From contig CAIUMH010000031.1 of NCBI GenBank assembly GCA_903900235.1, positions 1-64,000 of the forward strand: DNA of 64,000 nt. The letters run 5' to 3'. The number at the start of each line of letters is the position of its first letter. The first letter of the stretch is position 1. Origin of the DNA: an uncultured Actinomycetes bacterium. GTDB lineage: Bacteria > Actinomycetota > Acidimicrobiia > Acidimicrobiales > RAAP-2. The position numbers were made by a program, and so were the translations under genes. The notes under the pieces were generated by a model. That model ran no database searches, was not told the origin of the DNA, and saw nothing but the letters and a program-made list of their open reading frames with translations. This document shows positions 8,250-18,003 of the stretch, piece after piece.

Positions 8250-9650
8250 TCAGCCGATCGAACCTTCCATCTGCAGCTCAATCAGTCGGCTCCACTCGAC
8301 CGCGTACTCCATCGGCAGCGTCCGAGTCACGGGCTCGATGAAGCCGTTGACGATCATCCCCATGGCTTGGGACTCTGTAATCCCACGGCTCATGAGGTAG
8401 AAGAGTTGGTCGTCACCGACCTTGGACACTGTGGCCTCATGGCCGATCGAAGCATCCTTCTCCCCGACCTCCATGTACGGCTTGGTCTCGGAGACCGACT
8501 CGTCGTCGAGGATCAGGGCGTCACAGCGCACATAGGCCTTCGCCCCCTTGGCACCCTCGTCGACGTGGACGAGACCCCGGTAGGTGGTGTTGCCACCATC
8601 TTTCGAGATGGACTTGCTCACAATGGTCGAGGTCGTCTCGGGTGCGACGTGGACCATCTTGGCTCCAGCATCCTGGCGTTGACCCTTGCCGGCATAGGCC
8701 ACCGACAGCACCTCACCGGATGCCTTGGGGCCCATGAGGTAGACGCTTGGGTACTTCATCGTCAGTCGTGAGCCAATGTTGCCGTCGATCCACTCGACGC
8801 GAGCCTCTGCCTCGGCGCGGGCTCGCTTGGTGACAAGGTTGTAGACATTGGTCGACCAGTTCTGGATGGTCGTATACGTGATGCGGCTCCCCGGCAGGGC
8901 CACGAGCTCGACGACCGCCGAGTGCAGCGAGTCCGTCGAGTACACCGGCGCCGAGCAGCCCTCGACATAGTGGACCTGGGAGCCTTCATCGGCGATGATC
9001 AGCGTCCGCTCGAACTGGCCCATGTTCTCCGCGTTGATGCGGAAGTAGGCCTGAAGCGGCTGGTCGACCACGACGCCTGGGGGGACGTAGATGAACGATC
9101 CCCCGGACCACACCGCAGAATTGAGCGCTGCGAACTTGTTGTCGTTCGGCGGGATGACCGAACCGAACCACTTCTTGACCAGTTCCGGGTGCTCGCGCAC
9201 CGCGGTGTCCATGTCCGTGAAGATCACACCCATGTCCTCGAGGTCGGCACGGTTGCGGTGGAATACGACTTCGCTCTCGTACTGCGCTGTCACGCCAGCG
9301 AGGTACTTGCGTTCCGCCTCCGGGATGCCCAACTTCTCGTAGGTGTCCTTGATGGCGTCAGGGAGATCGCTCCACTCGTTGACCTGGTTCTCGGTGGGCT
9401 TGATGTAGTAGTAGATGTCATCGAAGTTGAGGTCCGGCATGTTGACGGCGAACCACTTGGCCATCGGTCGACGGTCGAAGCGAGCGAGCGCCGAGAGGCG
9501 GAAGTTGCGCATCCACTCGGGCTCTTTTTTGATGCTCGACATCTCACGGACGATGTCCTCATTCAGGCCCTTCTTGGGCTTGAAGACATAATCCTCCTCG
9601 TCGGACCAGCCCAACTGGTAGCGGTCGAGGTCAAGATCTTCGATTGCCAT
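8250..9650 (-). CDS. sufB: Fe-S assembly protein SufB
   Basis: Main scaffold subunit of SufBC2D, on which clusters are built. It is 466 aa, the usual length. The family landmarks are present: [18 protein letters not shown], the [27 protein letters not shown] region, [20 protein letters not shown] with the conserved Cys, and the C-terminal [27 protein letters not shown] 9650 is preceded by CGGAGG; the open frame extends 60 codons further upstream but without family similarity. It is separated from sufD by opposite-strand genes, so it must be transcribed alone from the 118-nt gap to oligopeptidase B. Confidence 0.96.
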   Translation of the reverse strand: MAIEDLDLDRYQLGWSDEEDYVFKPKKGLNEDIVREMSSIKKEPEWMRNFRLSALARFDRRPMAKWFAVNMPDLNFDDIYYYIKPTENQVNEWSDLPDAIKDTYEKLGIPEAERKYLAGVTAQYESEVVFHRNRADLEDMGVIFTDMDTAVREHPELVKKWFGSVIPPNDNKFAALNSAVWSGGSFIYVPPGVVVDQPLQAYFRINAENMGQFERTLIIADEGSQVHYVEGCSAPVYSTDSLHSAVVELVALPGSRITYTTIQNWSTNVYNLVTKRARAEAEARVEWIDGNIGSRLTMKYPSVYLMGPKASGEVLSVAYAGKGQRQDAGAKMVHVAPETTSTIVSKSISKDGGNTTYRGLVHVDEGAKGAKAYVRCDALILDDESVSETKPYMEVGEKDASIGHEATVSKVGDDQLFYLMSRGITESQAMGMIVNGFIEPVTRTLPMEYAVEWSRLIELQMEGSIG

Positions 9651-9768
9651 GTGTCCTCCGGGTGTCCGCCAACGGGCGGTGCGGACTTTCTCCCATCGCC
9701 ATAGTAGCAATTGCTCGGGCGATGCTGACCGATCGATCAGGGTCTCCGGGCTGGCAGGATCAGGGATC

Positions 9769-11964
9769 ATGTCTGACGCACTCCACATCCCCATCGCTCC
9801 CCGACGACCGGTGGTCACCACCACCCACAATCACGAGCGTACCGACGAGTACGGCTGGTTGCGCAATCTTGACGACCCCATGACCGTCACCCACCTCGAG
9901 GCGGAGAACGCCTTCACCGAAGCCTCACTCGCCCACCTCGCAACCTTGCGAGAGCAGCTCTTCGGGGAGTTCAAGGATCGCATCGTCGAGACCGACCTAT
10001 CGGTCCCGGTCCGACGAGGGCCTTGGTGGTACTACTCGCGCACCCAAGAGGGTAAGAATTACCCCATCCACTGCCGACGACCGGCTGGAGAGTCTGACGA
10101 GGTGCCACCGAGCGACCTCGAAAGCCCCGACGAGCAGGTCATCTTCGACGAGAACATCGAGGCTGGCGACGCCGACTTCTTCACCGTGGGTATCTTGTCC
10201 GTCAGCCCTGATCACGCCATGCTCGCCGTCGGTATCGATACCAAGGGTGACGAGCGACTCGAGCTCTCCTTCCGCACGCTCGACGGCACCGCGGGACCAA
10301 CAGAGTCGATCAGCGACGTCTCCTACGGCTTTGCTTGGTCCGGCACGTCAACCCACGCGTTCTTCACTCGGGTCGACGAGGCCTGGCGACCCCACCAGCT
10401 CTGGCGCCACGAGATCGGGACCGAACCGACCACTGACGTGCTGGTGCTCGAGGAGCCCGACGCCCGCTTCAATGTCTCGGTCGGCAGTTCCCGCGACGAA
10501 GCGGTGATCGTCGTCAGTATTTCCTCATCATCGACCTCCGAGGCGGCATTCCTGCCGGCACACGAGCCACTTGCCCAGCTCACGACCATCATCCCGCGAG
10601 TTCCAGGGATCGAGAACGGCCTCACCCACCTGACGAGTCGATCGGGCGATGCCTGGTGGATCCGCCTTACGAATGCCGATGCCATCGACTTCGCCGTGCT
10701 CGTCGCCCCCGATGACGCCACAGCTCCGACGACATGGGACGTACTCGTCGGCCACCGCGACGGAGTCCGGATCGAGGACGTGGACGTCTTCTCCCGCACC
10801 ATCGTGTTGTCAGAGCGCTCCAATGCCGAGACCACACTGCGCGCCATCAATCTCCCCGATGGCCCCTTCGACCCCCAGCGGGTCAACCTCGACGAGTCGT
10901 GGATCATCGGCGAGACCGAGGGACCGACCACCACCTGGCTCGGCGCCAACCCGGAGCACGACCCGCTCCGATTGAGATTTGGCCAGACCTCGATGTTGAT
11001 GCCCTCGAACGTGGCGGAGGTCGACCTCGCCGATCGATCGGTGACCGTGCTCAAGCGCCAAGAGGTGCTTGGAGGCTACGACCCGGCACAGCTCGTGACC
11101 TACCGGCTCGATGCACCGAGCCACGACGGTGAACTCATCCCCATCAGCGTGGTGCACGCTGCCTCACTGCTGGTCGACCGGACCGACCCAAGCAAGGGGC
11201 TCCACGAGCCAGCACCGTGCCTGCTCTATGGCTACGGCTCCTACGAGGTCTCCATCGACCCCACCTTCTCCCCATTCCGCCTCTCACTCCTTGAGCGAGG
11301 GGCAATCTTCGCCATCGCTCACATCCGAGGAGGAGGAGAGAAGGGTCGCCGCTGGTACGACCAGGGCCACCTTGGAGCCAAGCAGAATTCCTTCGACGAC
11401 TTCCTTGCCGCCGCTGACCACCTCGTGAACCAAGGACTCACCTCGCCCGTTCATCTCGTCGCCCGAGGAGGCTCCGCCGGAGGCCTGCTCATGGGCGCCG
11501 TGGCCAACCAGGGGCCCGAACGGTTCAGCGGCATCGTGGCCGAGGTCCCATTCGTCGACGCGCTGAACACCATGCTCGACCCAACCCTGCCGCTCACTGT
11601 CGGAGAGTACGAGGAGTGGGGAAACCCCACGGACGATCCTGTGGCCTATGCCACCATCGCTTCATGGGCACCGTACGAGAACCTTCGCTCCACCCGCGCC
11701 GACGGCTCCGCGTTCACCTATCCCCCCATGCTCCTCACGGGCGGCCTCAACGACACGCGGGTGGGGTTCTGGGAGCCGGCAAAGCACGTCGCCCGGCTGC
11801 GCCATCTCAACCCCAGCAACCCCGTGCTGCTTCGAATGGAGATGGGTGTCGGCCATGGAGGACCCTCCGGACGCTATGACTCGTGGCGCGAAGAGGCCTT
11901 CATGCTGGCGTGGATCCTCGAGTGTCTCGGCATCGCCCCCAGTGCATCCCCGCATGAGGTGTAG
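9769..11964 (+). CDS. ptrB: Oligopeptidase B (prolyl oligopeptidase family, S9A)
   Basis: Cytosolic serine peptidase cleaving short peptides after basic residues. It is 731 aa: an N-terminal beta-propeller and a C-terminal alpha/beta-hydrolase domain. The catalytic triad is visible: Ser569 in [10 protein letters not shown], Asp662 in [16 protein letters not shown], His696 in [10 protein letters not shown]. The blocks [18 protein letters not shown] and [18 protein letters not shown] are diagnostic for oligopeptidase B rather than prolyl endopeptidase. ATG 9769 was chosen; the frame upstream overlaps the sufB start region and has no similarity. No signal peptide. Confidence 0.93.
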   Translation: MSDALHIPIAPRRPVVTTTHNHERTDEYGWLRNLDDPMTVTHLEAENAFTEASLAHLATLREQLFGEFKDRIVETDLSVPVRRGPWWYYSRTQEGKNYPIHCRRPAGESDEVPPSDLESPDEQVIFDENIEAGDADFFTVGILSVSPDHAMLAVGIDTKGDERLELSFRTLDGTAGPTESISDVSYGFAWSGTSTHAFFTRVDEAWRPHQLWRHEIGTEPTTDVLVLEEPDARFNVSVGSSRDEAVIVVSISSSSTSEAAFLPAHEPLAQLTTIIPRVPGIENGLTHLTSRSGDAWWIRLTNADAIDFAVLVAPDDATAPTTWDVLVGHRDGVRIEDVDVFSRTIVLSERSNAETTLRAINLPDGPFDPQRVNLDESWIIGETEGPTTTWLGANPEHDPLRLRFGQTSMLMPSNVAEVDLADRSVTVLKRQEVLGGYDPAQLVTYRLDAPSHDGELIPISVVHAASLLVDRTDPSKGLHEPAPCLLYGYGSYEVSIDPTFSPFRLSLLERGAIFAIAHIRGGGEKGRRWYDQGHLGAKQNSFDDFLAAADHLVNQGLTSPVHLVARGGSAGGLLMGAVANQGPERFSGIVAEVPFVDALNTMLDPTLPLTVGEYEEWGNPTDDPVAYATIASWAPYENLRSTRADGSAFTYPPMLLTGGLNDTRVGFWEPAKHVARLRHLNPSNPVLLRMEMGVGHGGPSGRYDSWREEAFMLAWILECLGIAPSASPHEV

Positions 11965-12181
11965 CAACATTCGAGACTGATCCACATCGTCGACCTGGGA
12001 GGTCGAGGTGTGGAGCGTGGAATCGGAGGACGTCACCGCTGCGGAACAGAGGGACCTCTGCGTGGCACCACTAGCGGCGGCTCCGAGGCCTGTGGTCGGC
12101 GGGGTACCCGCGCTACTCTGCACAAGAGTTGGAGCCACATCTTGGCGACGAGTACACCGTCCGGGGGGACACGAGCACACC

Positions 12182-13642
12182 GTGGATCACAGCATCGGTA
12201 CATTTTCGGCGCGCTGGTGGATCGTACTGGTCCTTTTCTCTGGGACCTTGGCTGCGTGCGGGGGATCCGCTACGTCCTCACCCACCACTACCGCCGCTCA
12301 ACGAGCTGACTGGAGGGCACCGGCGCAGTTCTCGGCACCACCAAGTACTGGAACCATCGTCGAGCCCGTGTCTGCCAACCCCAACGGTCTGGCCTCCCAC
12401 GGGTACGTCGAGCAGGAGTACTTCGCCTCGGGCAAGGCGTACTCGTTCACCGGTCGAACGACTCCCGCCAACGGACGGTGGACGATCGCTGTCGGGGGAT
12501 CGGCGCCATATGTCACCCGGTTAATCGTGCGCCGTCCCCGGAACCCGGCCATGTTCGATGGGAACGTCATCGTGGAGTGGATGAACGTGTCAGCCGGTGA
12601 GTCTGCCCCGGACTGGGACTACCTGAATCCGGCCTTGATGGACACCGGTGCCGCCTATGTGGCGGTGTCCACGCAGGCCCTGGCCGTCAACGGAGGCACC
12701 TCGCTCCTCGGTTCGGGCTCGATGCCCGGTCTTCGAGGGGCCGATCCAGCCCGCTACAGCGGCCTGCATCACCCCGGCGACCGGTACTCCTTGGACATGT
12801 TCGCTCAGATCGGTCAGGCGCTGAGAGCCCCTACTCCCTCGATCCTCGGCGGCCTCCACCCATCACATGTGGTGGCGATCGGCGAGTCCCAATCGGCGTT
12901 CTACCTCACCACCTATGCCGATGCGATCCAGCCCCTTGATCACGCCTACCAAGGCATCTTCATCCACTCTCGAGGGGGTGGCAGCGCACCGCTCGAGGGC
13001 CACAGCGTCACCAAGGCCATACGCGGCAATGTGCGCATCCGCACTGATCTCACCGTCCCTGTCTTCATGTTCGAGACTCAGTCGGACCTGATCGAACTTG
13101 GTTACGCTGCCGCCCAACAACCAAATACCTCGAAGATTCGGACGTGGGAGGTAGCTGGCACCTCGCATGCCGACGCCTATGAACTCGGCGTGGGAGCTGC
13201 GTTCCTCGGCTGCACGATCCCCGTCAACTCGGGACCCCAGCACGAGGTGGCCCAGGCCGCGTATGTGGCCTTCCTCCGCTGGGTGAACGATGGGACGCCA
13301 CCACCTTCGCCAGCACCGTTCACCTTTTCCTCGAAGCACCCACCTGTGTTGGCCATAGACGCCCACGGAAATGTGGTGGGTGGTGTTCGCACTCCTGCTG
13401 TGGATGTACCGGTGTCGACATTGAGCGGTGCACCACCTCAGGGCAGCAGCGTGCTCTGTGGTCTGTTCGGATCGACCGTTCCACTTGACCCACAGTCGCT
13501 GACGGCGCAGTACGGGTCGACGGCCAGGTACGTCGCCGCCTACACCACTGCCCTCGACCGGGCCATCGCCGGCGGTTACGTGCTGCGTGCTGATCGTGCG
13601 TCGCTCCTCGCTGTGGCCGCCCAGACGTCGATCCCCTCCTGA
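12182..13642 (+). CDS. Secreted lipoprotein with alpha/beta-hydrolase domain
   Basis: 486 aa from GTG 12182. The N-terminus has a hydrophobic signal (WWIVLVLFSGTLAACGG) with a lipobox LAAC, so export and lipid anchoring are likely. The mature part resembles the large alpha/beta-hydrolase-domain family (Abhydrolase_10 type): VIVEWMNVSAGESAPDWDY, the nucleophile elbow GESQSA, and a late AGTSHADAY that can supply the catalytic His. Substrate unknown; esterase activity is inferred. The start is uncertain: GGGGGG lies 13 nt upstream of the GTG, a little far. Mid-length frame extensions upstream look non-coding. Confidence 0.8.
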   Translation: MDHSIGTFSARWWIVLVLFSGTLAACGGSATSSPTTTAAQRADWRAPAQFSAPPSTGTIVEPVSANPNGLASHGYVEQEYFASGKAYSFTGRTTPANGRWTIAVGGSAPYVTRLIVRRPRNPAMFDGNVIVEWMNVSAGESAPDWDYLNPALMDTGAAYVAVSTQALAVNGGTSLLGSGSMPGLRGADPARYSGLHHPGDRYSLDMFAQIGQALRAPTPSILGGLHPSHVVAIGESQSAFYLTTYADAIQPLDHAYQGIFIHSRGGGSAPLEGHSVTKAIRGNVRIRTDLTVPVFMFETQSDLIELGYAAAQQPNTSKIRTWEVAGTSHADAYELGVGAAFLGCTIPVNSGPQHEVAQAAYVAFLRWVNDGTPPPSPAPFTFSSKHPPVLAIDAHGNVVGGVRTPAVDVPVSTLSGAPPQGSSVLCGLFGSTVPLDPQSLTAQYGSTARYVAAYTTALDRAIAGGYVLRADRASLLAVAAQTSIPS

Positions 13643-13718
13643 TCGGAGATCGCCAGCCAGCGAAGCGTCACCTGCGCAGGCCTGCCGTTGGCAACGCCCA
13701 TGACGCAGGTGCATCACG

Positions 13719-13960
13719 TCAGATCATCGACAGGCCGAGAGAAACGTGATCGACGTTCTCGCTGGTGACGAAGTCGATCCCGGTATCGATTTCGAGAGGA
13801 TGCAGCACCCAAGTCGGCGGGAGAGGTCCGGGTCGAGAACCTCGACGGCGGCCCGGGCATCCTTCACCCAGCCAGCAACCGCGCGGCTCGGTACTCCTGA
13901 GGCTTGCCATTGACGATATGGTCCAGCCATAGCGAGAGGAATTCTTTGGAACTCAATCCG
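13719..13960 (-). pseudogene. Frameshifted C-terminal gene remnant
   Basis: Three consecutive minus-strand frames each give protein-like sequence that joins into one tail: FLSLWLDHIVNGKPQEYRAA, then GWVKDARAAVEVLDPDL, then PPTWVLHPLEIDTGIDF and TSENVDHVSLGLSMI followed by a stop. Two frameshifts about 80 nt apart are needed. The upstream end runs into the oppositely oriented decarboxylase-like gene. I do not recognise the family. A chance pattern is possible, hence the low confidence. Confidence 0.35.
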
Positions 13961-14989
13961 ATAGGTCATCCCACGCTGGGCCGGCTCACAGAGAGCCGGG
14001 TTGGCCGCGGTGAAGCGGGCAATGATCTGATCGATTGGGGCGGGGTGCCTCAAGCCCCGATTGCCGGGTCTGGCTGGTTGGACCAGTTCCCGTCTCATTC
14101 GGCGCGCTTGTCCAACGGGCTGGCAACCGACCGGGAGTGGTCGGCGTTCAGCTACTCCTCGTGCTTGATCCGGGGCTTCTGCGACATCGAGGTCGTCCGG
14201 GCAGCGCTTGCCGATGAGGGTGTGTTTCCAGTCGGTGCGATACGCCGCGGGGACGCGACCCCCAAAGCGATGGCCACGATCTGGCTGAACGTCATCGAGG
14301 ACAGCGTCTGCGGTGCATACAACGAAGTGGTCCTGAGTTTCGACGTCAACCATTCGCGTCCCGATGCCGTGGCGTTCCACGAAAGCCGACTCACCAAAGC
14401 GACCTGGGCCCTGCAGTATGCGAATTTCGGACCATCGGTGTGCGATTCGCAGTTCCTCCACTCGCTCTGGATCAACAGCCCGCTGTCGATCACCTGGGGA
14501 CGAGAGATGCAAGGCTTTCCGAAGCATCCGAAACCTGTGGCGAGCACGCTGTCCGACGATGCCGATGCGTTCGGGTTCGACGTGGCCTGGGATGGGCGCA
14601 ATGTCATGCGAGGCCGGGCCGCCAAGCGCTTCGGTGCCGTTCCATTCATCCGCGAAGGCATGGGGCTCGTGGCCTCCAACGGACTCTTCGGCGTGTCGCG
14701 CTTCCTCGCGTCGCCTTCGTTCGACATCCCGATCACGATGCCAGCCAAGACAGCAGCCCAACACGATGTTCCCCGGCACTACGTCGGTCATCTTTGGAAG
14801 GGTCGGAACCCTTCAGCCGTTCAAGTCTGGCCGTGGGGCCCGGACGACGTCTTCGAGTTGGGCGACGTGAGCGAGCCGACTGGATGCGAGGACAACAACG
14901 GTCACGTGCTGCTGAAGCAGGCGGGATTCAAGCCGGTCTCCGTCACCTATGTTCCTCGCTCTTCGGCCGTGGTCGAACTCGTCCGCTGA
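13946..14989 (+). CDS. Acetoacetate decarboxylase-like protein
   Basis: 347 aa. The core resembles the acetoacetate decarboxylase (ADC) superfamily: NEVVLSFDVNH, then WALQYANFGPSVCDSQFLH and SITWGREMQGFPKHPK, corresponding to the family's GRE-x-x-GFPK segment. A residue corresponding to the Schiff-base lysine of true decarboxylases could not be located with confidence, so activity on acetoacetate is not claimed; many relatives act on other keto acids. TTG 13946 is chosen because GAGAGGA precedes it by 5 nt; an earlier TTG at 13904 has none. It overlaps the frameshifted remnant on the other strand. Confidence 0.75.
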   Translation: MELNPIGHPTLGRLTESRVGRGEAGNDLIDWGGVPQAPIAGSGWLDQFPSHSARLSNGLATDREWSAFSYSSCLIRGFCDIEVVRAALADEGVFPVGAIRRGDATPKAMATIWLNVIEDSVCGAYNEVVLSFDVNHSRPDAVAFHESRLTKATWALQYANFGPSVCDSQFLHSLWINSPLSITWGREMQGFPKHPKPVASTLSDDADAFGFDVAWDGRNVMRGRAAKRFGAVPFIREGMGLVASNGLFGVSRFLASPSFDIPITMPAKTAAQHDVPRHYVGHLWKGRNPSAVQVWPWGPDDVFELGDVSEPTGCEDNNGHVLLKQAGFKPVSVTYVPRSSAVVELVR

Positions 14990-15008
14990 CTCGGCCAGCG
15001 GGGATGCA

Positions 15009-16001
15009 CTAGGGCGTGAGCGTGGTGGTGGTTGATGGCGGTGCCGTGGTCGTCGCCACCGGAGCGGTCGTCGTGGTGGAGGCAGGAGTCGGTGCTGCCG
15101 GTGTGAAGGTGAGTACCAGCGGCGACTGATAGCCCGTTGGGAACGTGACCGGCAGTCCGCCGATCGAGACGGTCGCATAACCCGGAGCTCCAAGGTTGAC
15201 CTCGACGCCGCCCGAGACCTTGAAGGTCTGTGGCGATCCGGGATCGATGGCACCGGCGAAGACCTGATCACCGACCGCTGACGTCATGATGGTCCACACC
15301 GATCCGCCTGTCGCCTTGACCGTTACTGAATAGGTGCCCGATGGGGCCAGATAGGTGGCCGTGGTTGCCGTCGAGGTCTGCGGTGCAAAGGCAGTGATCT
15401 TGGGTGCTGTGGTTGTGGCCGAGCGCGGCACCGTGGTGGTGGAGTGCCTCTGTCGATGGCTCGGCACCGTACTCGTGGGTTGGGTCGAGGAGTCCGATCC
15501 CGACCCGATCAGGATCCCGATCACGACCAGCACCACGATGACGGCACCGGCCGCGATCCCTGCGATGATCTGACGGTTCTGGACAGGATGGCGTGGCTCC
15601 ATCCGAGAGATCGCCCACGATGGATCATGGTGACCACGTTGCTCATCGAGTTCCTCGATCGGATCGTTCCGGCCGATGTCCTCACGGAACACCATCCCCT
15701 CTCGACTACCCGGAGGCGGCGCCACGGCCGTCGGAATCTCGGGAGGCTCAAGGTGCTTGGCGAAGGCTCCAACCGGTGGTGGTGGTTGACGCAACTGCTC
15801 CTGCTCGTTCGGGTCGAGCACCCGAACCGAGGCTGATGCAGAGGGCCCACGCATCTCCTGCAGGGTGTCGAGCGCATTGCGGTAGGTCTCGATCGAATGG
15901 ATCTCGTCGCGGCTCCGTCGGCTCCACAGGAGCACCCCAATACCTCCGGCGAGGACGAGAAGAATGAGAAGACCGACGATGCTGCGCACACTCCCATTCA
16001 A
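15009..16001 (-). CDS. Membrane protein with RodZ C-terminal-like (DUF4115) domain
   Basis: 330 aa. An N-terminal helix (SIVGLLILLVLAGGIGVLLW, residues 7-26) is followed by an acidic, Pro-rich linker, a second membrane segment at about 144-166 (IIAGIAAGAVIVVLVVIGILIG), a Ser/Thr-rich stretch and a compact beta domain. That domain (SVTVKATGGSVWTIM, GAIDPGSPQTFKV, VNLGAPGYATVSIGGLPV) resembles the extracytoplasmic domain of RodZ. The helix-turn-helix domain of RodZ is absent. The end is a Thr/Pro tail. A cell-envelope or division role is a guess from the domain. It is upstream of no obvious partner; the rmlC-like gene lies 33 nt upstream on the same strand. Confidence 0.7.
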   Translation of the reverse strand: MNGSVRSIVGLLILLVLAGGIGVLLWSRRSRDEIHSIETYRNALDTLQEMRGPSASASVRVLDPNEQEQLRQPPPPVGAFAKHLEPPEIPTAVAPPPGSREGMVFREDIGRNDPIEELDEQRGHHDPSWAISRMEPRHPVQNRQIIAGIAAGAVIVVLVVIGILIGSGSDSSTQPTSTVPSHRQRHSTTTVPRSATTTAPKITAFAPQTSTATTATYLAPSGTYSVTVKATGGSVWTIMTSAVGDQVFAGAIDPGSPQTFKVSGGVEVNLGAPGYATVSIGGLPVTFPTGYQSPLVLTFTPAAPTPASTTTTAPVATTTAPPSTTTTLTP

Positions 16002-16034
16002 CCCGATGCGAGGAGGCCCCGCGTCACGGCCGAT

Positions 16035-16586
16035 TCAGGGTCGCAGGCCGAACCTCGGGCGAAGGGCGTCGGGGATCTCGGCCACAGTCGGGTTGGTCAT
16101 GTCTCGCTCCGAGACGACGGGGTCCGACATGCCCCAGTCGACGCCGAGCGCCGGGTCGTTCCACGCCACACCGAGCTCGTCATTGGGGTTGTAGTAGCCG
16201 TCGACGAGGTACCACAGCAGCATGTCGGTCACCGCGGCGAAGCCATGAGCCACGCCCGGCGGGATGAACAAGCCACGCTCTTCATCGCCATGGAGGTCGA
16301 CGACCATCGAGGTTCCCTCAGTAGGTGATCCGACCCGCAGGTCGGCAAGGACCACCCGAGCCGTACCCCGAAGGACGTACCAGTAGTCCGCCTGGTGCAG
16401 GTGGTAGTGCAGACCCACCAGTGACCCAGCGGTCTTCTCGGACCGATTGCCCTGAATCATCTCGCGGCCCTTGGGGAGCCACTCTCGTCGATAGGTCTCG
16501 ACGAAGCGGCCACGATCGTCGCCGTGGGCGACGGGCTCAATTAGCTCTACGTCTTCAATGGTGGTCGGGTGATAGGTCGGTCCCAT
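16035..16586 (-). CDS. dTDP-4-dehydrorhamnose 3,5-epimerase-family cupin
   Basis: 183 aa cupin of the RmlC family, which epimerises dTDP-4-keto-6-deoxyhexoses in nucleotide-sugar synthesis. Seen: the N-terminal DDRGRFVETYR, the catalytic His region GSLVGLHYHLHQ, ADLRVGSPT, IPPGVAHGFAAV and YYNPNDELGVAWNDP, all in family order. Unusual: the QAKLV motif, whose Lys is conserved in RmlC, reads QADYWYV here, so the reaction may differ (3-epimerase or isomerase). No other rml gene is nearby. Confidence 0.83.
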   Translation of the reverse strand: MGPTYHPTTIEDVELIEPVAHGDDRGRFVETYRREWLPKGREMIQGNRSEKTAGSLVGLHYHLHQADYWYVLRGTARVVLADLRVGSPTEGTSMVVDLHGDEERGLFIPPGVAHGFAAVTDMLLWYLVDGYYNPNDELGVAWNDPALGVDWGMSDPVVSERDMTNPTVAEIPDALRPRFGLRP

Positions 16587-16612
16587 GGGTCGAACCGTAT
16601 CGCCCCAGACGC

Positions 16613-17104
16613 TCAGACGCTGAACCCGCCGAACCCGGACCGGTAGTAGAGCAGCGGTGTTCCCTCGCCGACCCCCATATCGAGGACCCGTCCGACGACC
16701 AACTCATGGTCACCAGCATCGTGGATGTGCTCGAGGTGGCAGTCGATGAAGGCCAGCGCACCGTCAAGTACCGGTGCACCGGTGGCCGCAGTGGACCACC
16801 CGACCCCAGCAAACTTGTCCGCCCCTGACGTGGCGAATGATCGACAGAGCGCCTCTTGGGATGCCGACAGGATGTTCACGCAGAACGCACCGGCCGCTGC
16901 GATCTTGGGCCAGCTGGTCGACGACTTCGCCGGGGCCAGAGCGATCAAGGCTGGGTCCAGCGAGAGCGACGTGAATGACTGGCAGGTGAATCCGACGGGT
17001 CCCTCCTCCTCCATCGCCGTGACGATGGTTACGCCGGTGGCGAAGTGACCGAGCACCTCACGGAACCGAGCCTGGTCGATGGCGCTGCTGTGCTCTGCGC
17101 CCAT
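16613..17104 (-). CDS. Flavin reductase domain protein (HsaB-like)
   Basis: 163 aa split-barrel FMN-binding protein. The family pattern is visible: FREVLGHFATGVTIVTA, GFTCQSFTSLSLDPALIALAPAKSS, FCVNILSASQEALCRSFA, and a terminal LLYYRSGFGGF. Such proteins supply reduced flavin to two-component monooxygenases, HsaB of steroid degradation being one example, but no oxygenase partner is adjacent. The start codon touches the stop of the upstream MBL-fold gene, so the two are translated from one message. Confidence 0.88.
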   Translation of the reverse strand: MGAEHSSAIDQARFREVLGHFATGVTIVTAMEEEGPVGFTCQSFTSLSLDPALIALAPAKSSTSWPKIAAAGAFCVNILSASQEALCRSFATSGADKFAGVGWSTAATGAPVLDGALAFIDCHLEHIHDAGDHELVVGRVLDMGVGEGTPLLYYRSGFGGFSV

Positions 17105-17961
17105 CAGGTCATCGCTCCCACGTCGAGCGTCATGCCCTCGCGGGCCGCAACGATGAGCTCGAGCCCATCGGCACCGGGGATCTGGCGGGCCGCCTCCTCT
17201 AGGGCGAGGATGCGCTCGTCGTCGTGCGCCGGGTCGTGGTGGAACAAGACCAGCTGGCGTACGCCGGCTTCGAGGGCCACTCGCACGGCGTAGGCGACGG
17301 TCGAGTGGCCCCAGTCCGATCGCCGAGCGAACTCCTCGTCGTCGTACTGCGCGTCATGGATCAGCACGTCGACGCCTTGGCATAGGTCACGCACCCCGTC
17401 AGAAATCGTCAGTCGGTCGAGGGGGGCCTGGTGATCCGGAACATAAGCCACGCTCACTCCTCCAGACTCCACCCGGTAGCCGAGCGTCGGATCGGTGTGC
17501 GGAACCCACCGGCTCGTCACTGTGGCGTCCTCGGTGGCAAAGTCCTCATCCGCCACCTCCACCAAGCGGACGTCGCCTGCGAACTCCGTCATCTGGACGG
17601 GGAAGAACGGTGGAGTCACCGCCCCGTTGATCAGGTCCGCCAGTGACGTCTCGCCCTGGCGCGGGCCATAGATCTCAACCACCGCGCCCGGGTCCTCGAG
17701 CGGCGAGAAGAACGGGAGGCCGAGAAGGTGGTCGTAGTGCAGATGCGTGAGAAGCACCCGCGCGTGGAGAGGGATCCCTCGCTCGTGAAGCCGAGGCTGC
17801 AGGTCGGTCCCGAGCGCTCGCATCCCGGTCCCAGCGTCAAAGATGATCGGCGTCCCAGTGTCGGTCTCGAGCAGCACGCATGAGGTGGCGCCGCCGAAGG
17901 TCGCGTACGAGGGGCCCGAACACGGACATGAGCCTCGGACGCCGTAGAAGGTCAATCGCAC
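17104..17961 (-). CDS. MBL-fold metallo-hydrolase
   Basis: 285 aa metallo-beta-lactamase fold. The metal motif LLTHLHYDHLLG (about residues 90-101) gives H-x-H-x-D-H. Further ligands are likely in WVPHTDPTLGYRVE, HDAQY and DWGHSTVAYAV. The N-terminal VRGSCPCSGPSYATFGGATSC segment and length fit the phosphodiesterase/ElaC-like branch often annotated as cAMP phosphodiesterase-like; substrate unknown. It is coupled to the flavin reductase downstream and lies 42 nt from the divergent epoxide-hydrolase-like gene. Confidence 0.87.
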   Translation of the reverse strand: MRLTFYGVRGSCPCSGPSYATFGGATSCVLLETDTGTPIIFDAGTGMRALGTDLQPRLHERGIPLHARVLLTHLHYDHLLGLPFFSPLEDPGAVVEIYGPRQGETSLADLINGAVTPPFFPVQMTEFAGDVRLVEVADEDFATEDATVTSRWVPHTDPTLGYRVESGGVSVAYVPDHQAPLDRLTISDGVRDLCQGVDVLIHDAQYDDEEFARRSDWGHSTVAYAVRVALEAGVRQLVLFHHDPAHDDERILALEEAARQIPGADGLELIVAAREGMTLDVGAMT

Positions 17962-18003
17962 GTTGCCACGTTATCCACGAGTGGAAGGGGGTACCGTGGC
18001 GCC

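Noticed and set aside
9651-9830. Upstream extension of sufB by 60 codons
   Set aside because: Lacks SufB similarity, and GGAGG precedes the internal ATG at 9650.
13724-14791. Minus-strand open frame of 355 codons opposite the decarboxylase-like gene
   Set aside because: Most of it is antisense; only the last part, and only with frameshifts, looks protein-like and is listed as a remnant.
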